From a virus: a stretch of DNA of 23,670 bases. The stretch's first letter is position 1. Each line of letters starts with the position of its first letter. This document shows positions 20,837 to 23,670 of the stretch, piece after piece. The notes below the pieces were generated by a model. That model worked only from the letters and a program-made list of their open reading frames with translations. It did no database searches and was not told where the DNA came from. The DNA is taken from IMG/VR virus record IMGVR_UViG_3300009167_000032, positions 1 through 23,670 of that record. One strand, given 5' to 3'. A program made the position numbers and the translations under genes.

Positions 20837-21909
20837 TTCGCCGCCACCTTCTTCTCCAGTTCCACCAGCACATCGATCACCGCCGACGCCTCCCGCATGG
20901 AGAGGTCCTTCAGGGACTTGAAGGGGCCCAGCCCCAGCATCTGCCCGACCGCGAGATGCCGCTCCTCGTCGGTCTTCCACCCCAGTTTGTTCAGCACCAC
21001 GTTCACCTTCCCGACCTGCTTCTCGTTCGCCGACCCCACGTCCCCGCTCATGTTCGCGCGCTGGGCCACGCCGGCCCGGGCGCACCCGACCTCGAACGTG
21101 GGCTTCCCATCCCCTTCGACGGCAGCGGCGTCCGCGACCTTCCCGCCATTCTCCACAGCCACCGCCGTCGTATCGACGGTCGATCCTGCGGCTGCAGCGG
21201 TCGCGACCTTCTCCTTCGGCGGACTGAAGTCGCGCAGTTCAGGCGAGACCGGGATCACGGGGTCCTTCCCGTACTCGTACGTCGGAGCCTCAGTCTCCGA
21301 TCCTCCCATTTCCTCGAACCCGTACAGGTGGCCCAATTCGTCGGGGAACGCCTCCCGATGCGACTGACAGAACGCCACCTTGCGGATCATCGTCGCGGGC
21401 TTCTCCGCCCACATCTTCGTGACGGTGCCGTCCGCCTTCTTCCCTTCGTACTCCTTCACCGACACCTCGTTGCGGATCGGCGCGCTCCTGTCGTCACGGA
21501 GAACCTCGCACCATCCGCCGAACACCACCTCCCCATCCAGCGCGAACGATCCCTCCCGGTAGATGATCTCCTTCGCGTTGTTCAGGAGGATCAGGCCGGC
21601 CCGGAATCCCCGGTAGTGCGGGTTCCGCTCCGCGCGCTTCGCGAACGTATCCTTGCTCGTCACCATCGACGCATCCTGCGTCCCGTACTTGATGAGGTAG
21701 ATCTCCTTCTTGAAGGGGTCCAGTTGCTGCGCCTTGCACAGCGACAGGAACATGAACGCCTCCGCGTCCGTGACCTTCGGGTTGATGAACTTCTTCACGA
21801 TCTCCAGCGTCAGTTCCGGGATCTCCGGGGCCGATGCCCTCTTCATCCGCGAGTCCGACGGCACCGCGATCGCCCTCACCACGTCCTTCCCTCCTCCTGC
21901 TCCGCTCAT
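20833..21909 (-). CDS. bet: RecT/Bet-family single-strand annealing protein
   Basis: This 358-residue recombinase anneals complementary single strands in phage recombination. The core has the Bet/RecT phrases TDAEAFMFLSLCKAQQLDPF, KKEIYLIKYG and FAKRAERNPHYRGFRAG, followed by KMWAEKPATMIRKVAFCQSH and REAFPDELGHLYGFEEM. The C-terminal third is Ala/Gly-rich and low complexity, then a short folded tail (VNVVLNKLGWKTDEERHLAV). I use ATG 21909, seven bases after AAGGAGG. A GTG at 21915 is too close to that site. The stop overlaps the exonuclease start. A single-strand annealing pair here is the core of the early operon. Confidence 0.93.
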   Translation of the reverse strand: MSGAGGGKDVVRAIAVPSDSRMKRASAPEIPELTLEIVKKFINPKVTDAEAFMFLSLCKAQQLDPFKKEIYLIKYGTQDASMVTSKDTFAKRAERNPHYRGFRAGLILLNNAKEIIYREGSFALDGEVVFGGWCEVLRDDRSAPIRNEVSVKEYEGKKADGTVTKMWAEKPATMIRKVAFCQSHREAFPDELGHLYGFEEMGGSETEAPTYEYGKDPVIPVSPELRDFSPPKEKVATAAAAGSTVDTTAVAVENGGKVADAAAVEGDGKPTFEVGCARAGVAQRANMSGDVGSANEKQVGKVNVVLNKLGWKTDEERHLAVGQMLGLGPFKSLKDLSMREASAVIDVLVELEKKVAAK

Positions 21910-21911
21910 CG

Positions 21912-22118
21912 TCACGCCTCCTTCGGCTGTAACCCAGCCCGTTGATTGTTCGCCGCCGCTTCCTTCTTCTTCTCCTCGAAATATCTCGCGTACAGGGTCC
22001 GCATGAACGCCGACATCGACTTCAGCCGCAGCCGCTTTGCCTCCGTCAGGATCATCCGCTTGTCCGCGTCCGACACGCCATAGACCAATAAGACCGACTC
22101 GTGCTTCTTCTCCGTCAC
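21912..22118 (-). CDS. Small ribbon-helix-helix-like protein, 68 aa
   Basis: The start is GTG 22118, eight bases after AGGAGG. The longer frame starting at 22202 lacks a ribosome site and overlaps the upstream small gene. The sequence has a short strand (SVLLVYGVS) followed by two helices (DADKRMILTEAKRLRLKSM and SAFMRTLYARYFEEKKKEA). This is the order of an Arc/MetJ-type ribbon-helix-helix DNA-binding protein, and the length fits. It could regulate the early operon. Without a profile search this remains a structural guess. It ends two bases before the recT start. Confidence 0.6.
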   Translation of the reverse strand: MTEKKHESVLLVYGVSDADKRMILTEAKRLRLKSMSAFMRTLYARYFEEKKKEAAANNQRAGLQPKEA

Positions 22119-22138
22119 TTCCACCACCTCCTTCTTTT

Positions 22139-22300
22139 TCAATCTCCCAACACGAACAGGATCGACACGATTGCGATCAGCGCCATCCCGACCGCGAGGC
22201 ACTTCAGCACCATGCGGCCGTCCACCACCAGCGGCTCGAACTTCCTGATCTCCTCCTTCATCAGTCTGCCCGGCAGGGTCTCCGTCAGGATCGTCCGCAT
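22139..22300 (-). CDS. Small single-span membrane protein, 53 aa
   Basis: The start at ATG 22300 follows GGAGGGAAGAGGG. The first 30 residues are soluble and basic (RTILTETLPGRLMKEEIRKF). Residues 31-51 (LKCLAVGMALIAIVSILFVL) form one hydrophobic membrane span at the C terminus, suggesting a tail-anchored protein with its N terminus in the cytoplasm. Small early membrane proteins often alter host physiology or superinfection, but nothing specific is visible. It lies between the winged-helix-like and ribbon-helix-helix-like genes. Confidence 0.6.
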   Translation of the reverse strand: MRTILTETLPGRLMKEEIRKFEPLVVDGRMVLKCLAVGMALIAIVSILFVLGD

Positions 22301-22323
22301 TGCCCTCTTCCCTCCTTCCCGCG

Positions 22324-22683
22324 TCATTTCAGGGCCCACCCTTCCTTCCCCTTCACTACCTTCCCCGCCTGCTTCAGCGACGCAAGGATCGCCGAGACGT
22401 TGCTCTTCGGGTATCCCCTATGCACAGTCATCTGCAACGCGGTCCAGATATCCAGCGGGGTCCAGACGGCCCCCTTCTTCCCGTTCTTCATGATCGCCAG
22501 CACCGTCTTCGATACCCCGACCCCGTGGTAGGGGTGGGGCCCCTTCACCTCTTCCTTCACCTCCGCGTGTCCGTTCTCCAGAAGGTTCGCGACCAGCATC
22601 AGCGCTTGCGCCATGTCCTGACAGGGAATGGAAACGATATACCCCGTCAGTTCCTTCACGATCTGCACCTCGTTCGGATTCAT
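22324..22683 (-). CDS. Winged-helix-like early protein, 119 aa
   Basis: This 119-residue protein starts at ATG 22683. The N-terminal half (NPNEVQIVKELTGYIVSIPC, then DMAQALMLVANLLENG) is helical. The C-terminal half looks like a winged helix: SKTVLAIMKNGKKGAVWTPL, ALQMTVHRGYPKSNVSAILA and LKQAGKVVKGKEGWALK. The final segment is the classic recognition helix plus beta wing. A DNA-binding regulator of early transcription is plausible. I do not recognise the exact family. It precedes the small membrane gene by 23 bases. Confidence 0.65.
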   Translation of the reverse strand: MNPNEVQIVKELTGYIVSIPCQDMAQALMLVANLLENGHAEVKEEVKGPHPYHGVGVSKTVLAIMKNGKKGAVWTPLDIWTALQMTVHRGYPKSNVSAILASLKQAGKVVKGKEGWALK

Positions 22684-22717
22684 CGCCCCGCCTCCCCTTC
22701 GAAGATCAATAGTCGCT

Positions 22718-23224
22718 TCACCTGTTCACTCCCATCGCGGATTCAAGCAACCGCCATACATCGAGAACGTCGCCGTCGACATTCTGTTTTTCCACGGCGG
22801 CGCTCGTGTATGCGGAGGACGTCTTCTGAAAGTAGAACCACGCATCCCCCGTCACGGTCCCGAACAGATGGACGTCGAACACCATCAGCGTAAGCCGTCC
22901 GCCTTCGAGCGTGAACGGCGCGTTGCCGATCCTTCCCGAGGTCGGCGAATCCCACGTCGCCGTGTACTCCCCTTCACCGTCCGTGATCTCGCCGTTGAAC
23001 ATGAATCTGATATACAGTCGAGCCGGACCGATGTCCGCCCGCCCGCTCCACGAGTACAGGTCACGCTCCGTATAGATAGTTCCGTTCGACAGCACCATCT
23101 TCAGACCGGTCATCGTGTACGTCCCGGTCAATTCCTCATGTGCGGCAGACGACGACGACCCGCCTCCTCCTCCGCCACAGCCCACGAGCAAGAACAGGGA
23201 GATAATCGCAAGAGACTTCTTCAT
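22718..23224 (-). CDS. Phage-encoded lipoprotein, 168 aa
   Basis: The protein has a clear lipoprotein signal peptide: MKKSLAIISLFLLVGCGGGG, with lipobox LVGC and the modified cysteine at C16. A Gly/Ser linker follows. The mature domain is strand-rich (ELTGTYTMTGLKMVLSNG, ARLYIRFMFNGEITDGEGEY, FTLEGGRLTLMVFDVHLFG, AWFYFQKTS) and looks like a small lipocalin-like barrel. Glycine follows the cysteine, so by the usual +2 rule it should go to the outer membrane in a Gram-negative host. Phage lipoproteins often block superinfection, which I infer here. ATG 23224 has a GGAGG site nine bases upstream. Confidence 0.8.
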   Translation of the reverse strand: MKKSLAIISLFLLVGCGGGGGGSSSSAAHEELTGTYTMTGLKMVLSNGTIYTERDLYSWSGRADIGPARLYIRFMFNGEITDGEGEYTATWDSPTSGRIGNAPFTLEGGRLTLMVFDVHLFGTVTGDAWFYFQKTSSAYTSAAVEKQNVDGDVLDVWRLLESAMGVNR

Positions 23225-23237
23225 TGGCTCGCCTCCT

Positions 23238-23552
23238 TCACTTCTGGGATGGTCGATCGACGGCGAACTTGATGAGGTTGCGGACCTCTTCTTCCGTCCA
23301 CACCTTCTTCGCCCGTTCACCGAGGTACTTCGGATGCGCATTGACGAATCGCGCCGCCACTTGCTTCGCGCATGTAGCGCCGAACCCCATCTCCATCGAC
23401 TCCTCCGCCGACAGGGGTCTTCCGCATTGCCTGCACCGCTTCGTCTTGTACAGGATGAACGCCTTGATGTACGCCGCCGTCGGCGTCAACCTCTTCCTGC
23501 CCTCCAGCGGCTTCCCGCCGGGTCCCTCGATCGCCTTCGTCGCCTCCGCCAT
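23238..23552 (-). CDS. DUF6011-like zinc-binding phage protein, 104 aa
   Basis: This 104-residue protein has the compact motif RCRQCGRPLSAEES, with C40 and C43, followed by GFGATCAKQV with C61. A CxxCGxxL...GxGxxC pattern is the hallmark of the DUF6011 type of small phage proteins; I recall this from family patterns. It probably binds one zinc and may bind nucleic acid. The start at ATG 23552 has a GGGAGGGCGAG ribosome site inside the repeated leader box. It is 13 bases upstream of the lipoprotein gene, so the two are probably co-transcribed. Confidence 0.78.
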   Translation of the reverse strand: MAEATKAIEGPGGKPLEGRKRLTPTAAYIKAFILYKTKRCRQCGRPLSAEESMEMGFGATCAKQVAARFVNAHPKYLGERAKKVWTEEEVRNLIKFAVDRPSQK

Positions 23553-23579
23553 CTCGCCCTCCCTCTCGTTGTGGGTTCA
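23553..23579 (-). repeat. Repeated leader box, copy A
   Basis: AACCCACAACGAGAG followed by GGAGGGCGAG precedes ATG 23552. The first bases overlap the stop of the upstream gene, so the box is not a promoter in an intergenic gap here. Confidence 0.55.
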
Positions 23580-23670
23580 CTTCATGATCTTCCGTCGCCC
23601 GTACTCCAGCAGGGCCTTCGTCGCCGCATCCGAGTCGCCCTCCTCCATCTGGACCGGCCGTAATTCGCAA
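23577..23670 (-). CDS. C-terminal end of a gene cut by the window edge
   Basis: The frame is open from the right edge to TGA at 23579-23577 and encodes about 30 residues ending ATKALLEYGRRKIMK. Its placement, just before the repeated leader box and in the same direction as all other genes, suggests it is the end of a real early gene. The product cannot be identified from this fragment. Confidence 0.5.
   Translation of the reverse strand, partial: CELRPVQMEEGDSDAATKALLEYGRRKIMK

Overview
The window is part of a tailed-phage (siphovirus-like, HK97-type head) genome or prophage. It is high in G+C, with tightly packed genes. Every gene I can support lies on the minus strand, so transcription runs from the right end (23670) to the left end (1). 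Many genes have strong GGAGG-type ribosome sites, and stop/start overlaps of the ATGA or GTGA kind are common. The host is a Shine-Dalgarno-using bacterium. A phage-encoded lipoprotein with a lipobox fits a Gram-negative host, but I cannot name it.

In transcription order: (1) 23670-19461, early genes: a DUF6011-like zinc protein, a lipoprotein, a winged-helix-like protein, a small membrane protein, a ribbon-helix-helix-like protein, a RecT/Bet annealing protein, a RecB-type exonuclease and a coiled-coil protein. (2) 19460-14938, replication and accessory genes: a replisome organiser, a helicase-loader-like protein and several conserved phage proteins of unknown role. (3) 14937-14194, a 744-base gene-free block. 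It holds a long array built on a 5-base lattice, a promoter-like site with an operator-like dyad, and a short stretch of three hairpins ending in a strong intrinsic terminator. (4) 14193-9591, a DNA 7-deazaguanine modification operon: HNH, queC, queD, queE, a gpt-folE fusion, a nuclease-fold-like protein, a 57-residue protein and dpdA. (5) 9590-1, a ParB-fold protein followed by HNH, TerS, TerL, portal, a small protein, prohead protease, major capsid protein and at least five small head or tail genes.

The modification genes form a complete route from GTP to preQ0 (FolE, QueD, QueE, QueC), plus the transglycosylase DpdA that exchanges guanine in DNA for preQ0. No QueF and no amidotransferase-QueC fusion is visible, so the predicted mark is dPreQ0. 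The most striking protein is an in-frame fusion of a Gpt-like xanthine-guanine phosphoribosyltransferase to GTP cyclohydrolase I. Because DpdA chemistry should release free guanine, the fusion could return that guanine to the GTP pool that feeds the pathway.

Three non-coding structures also stand out. Twin hairpins with identical loops and covarying stems precede the capsid gene. A three-way-junction RNA precedes the replisome organiser and can alternatively mask its ribosome site. The pentamer array carries nine phase-shift motifs whose spacings all equal 5k+4. All functional statements are from reading the sequence; no database search was run.
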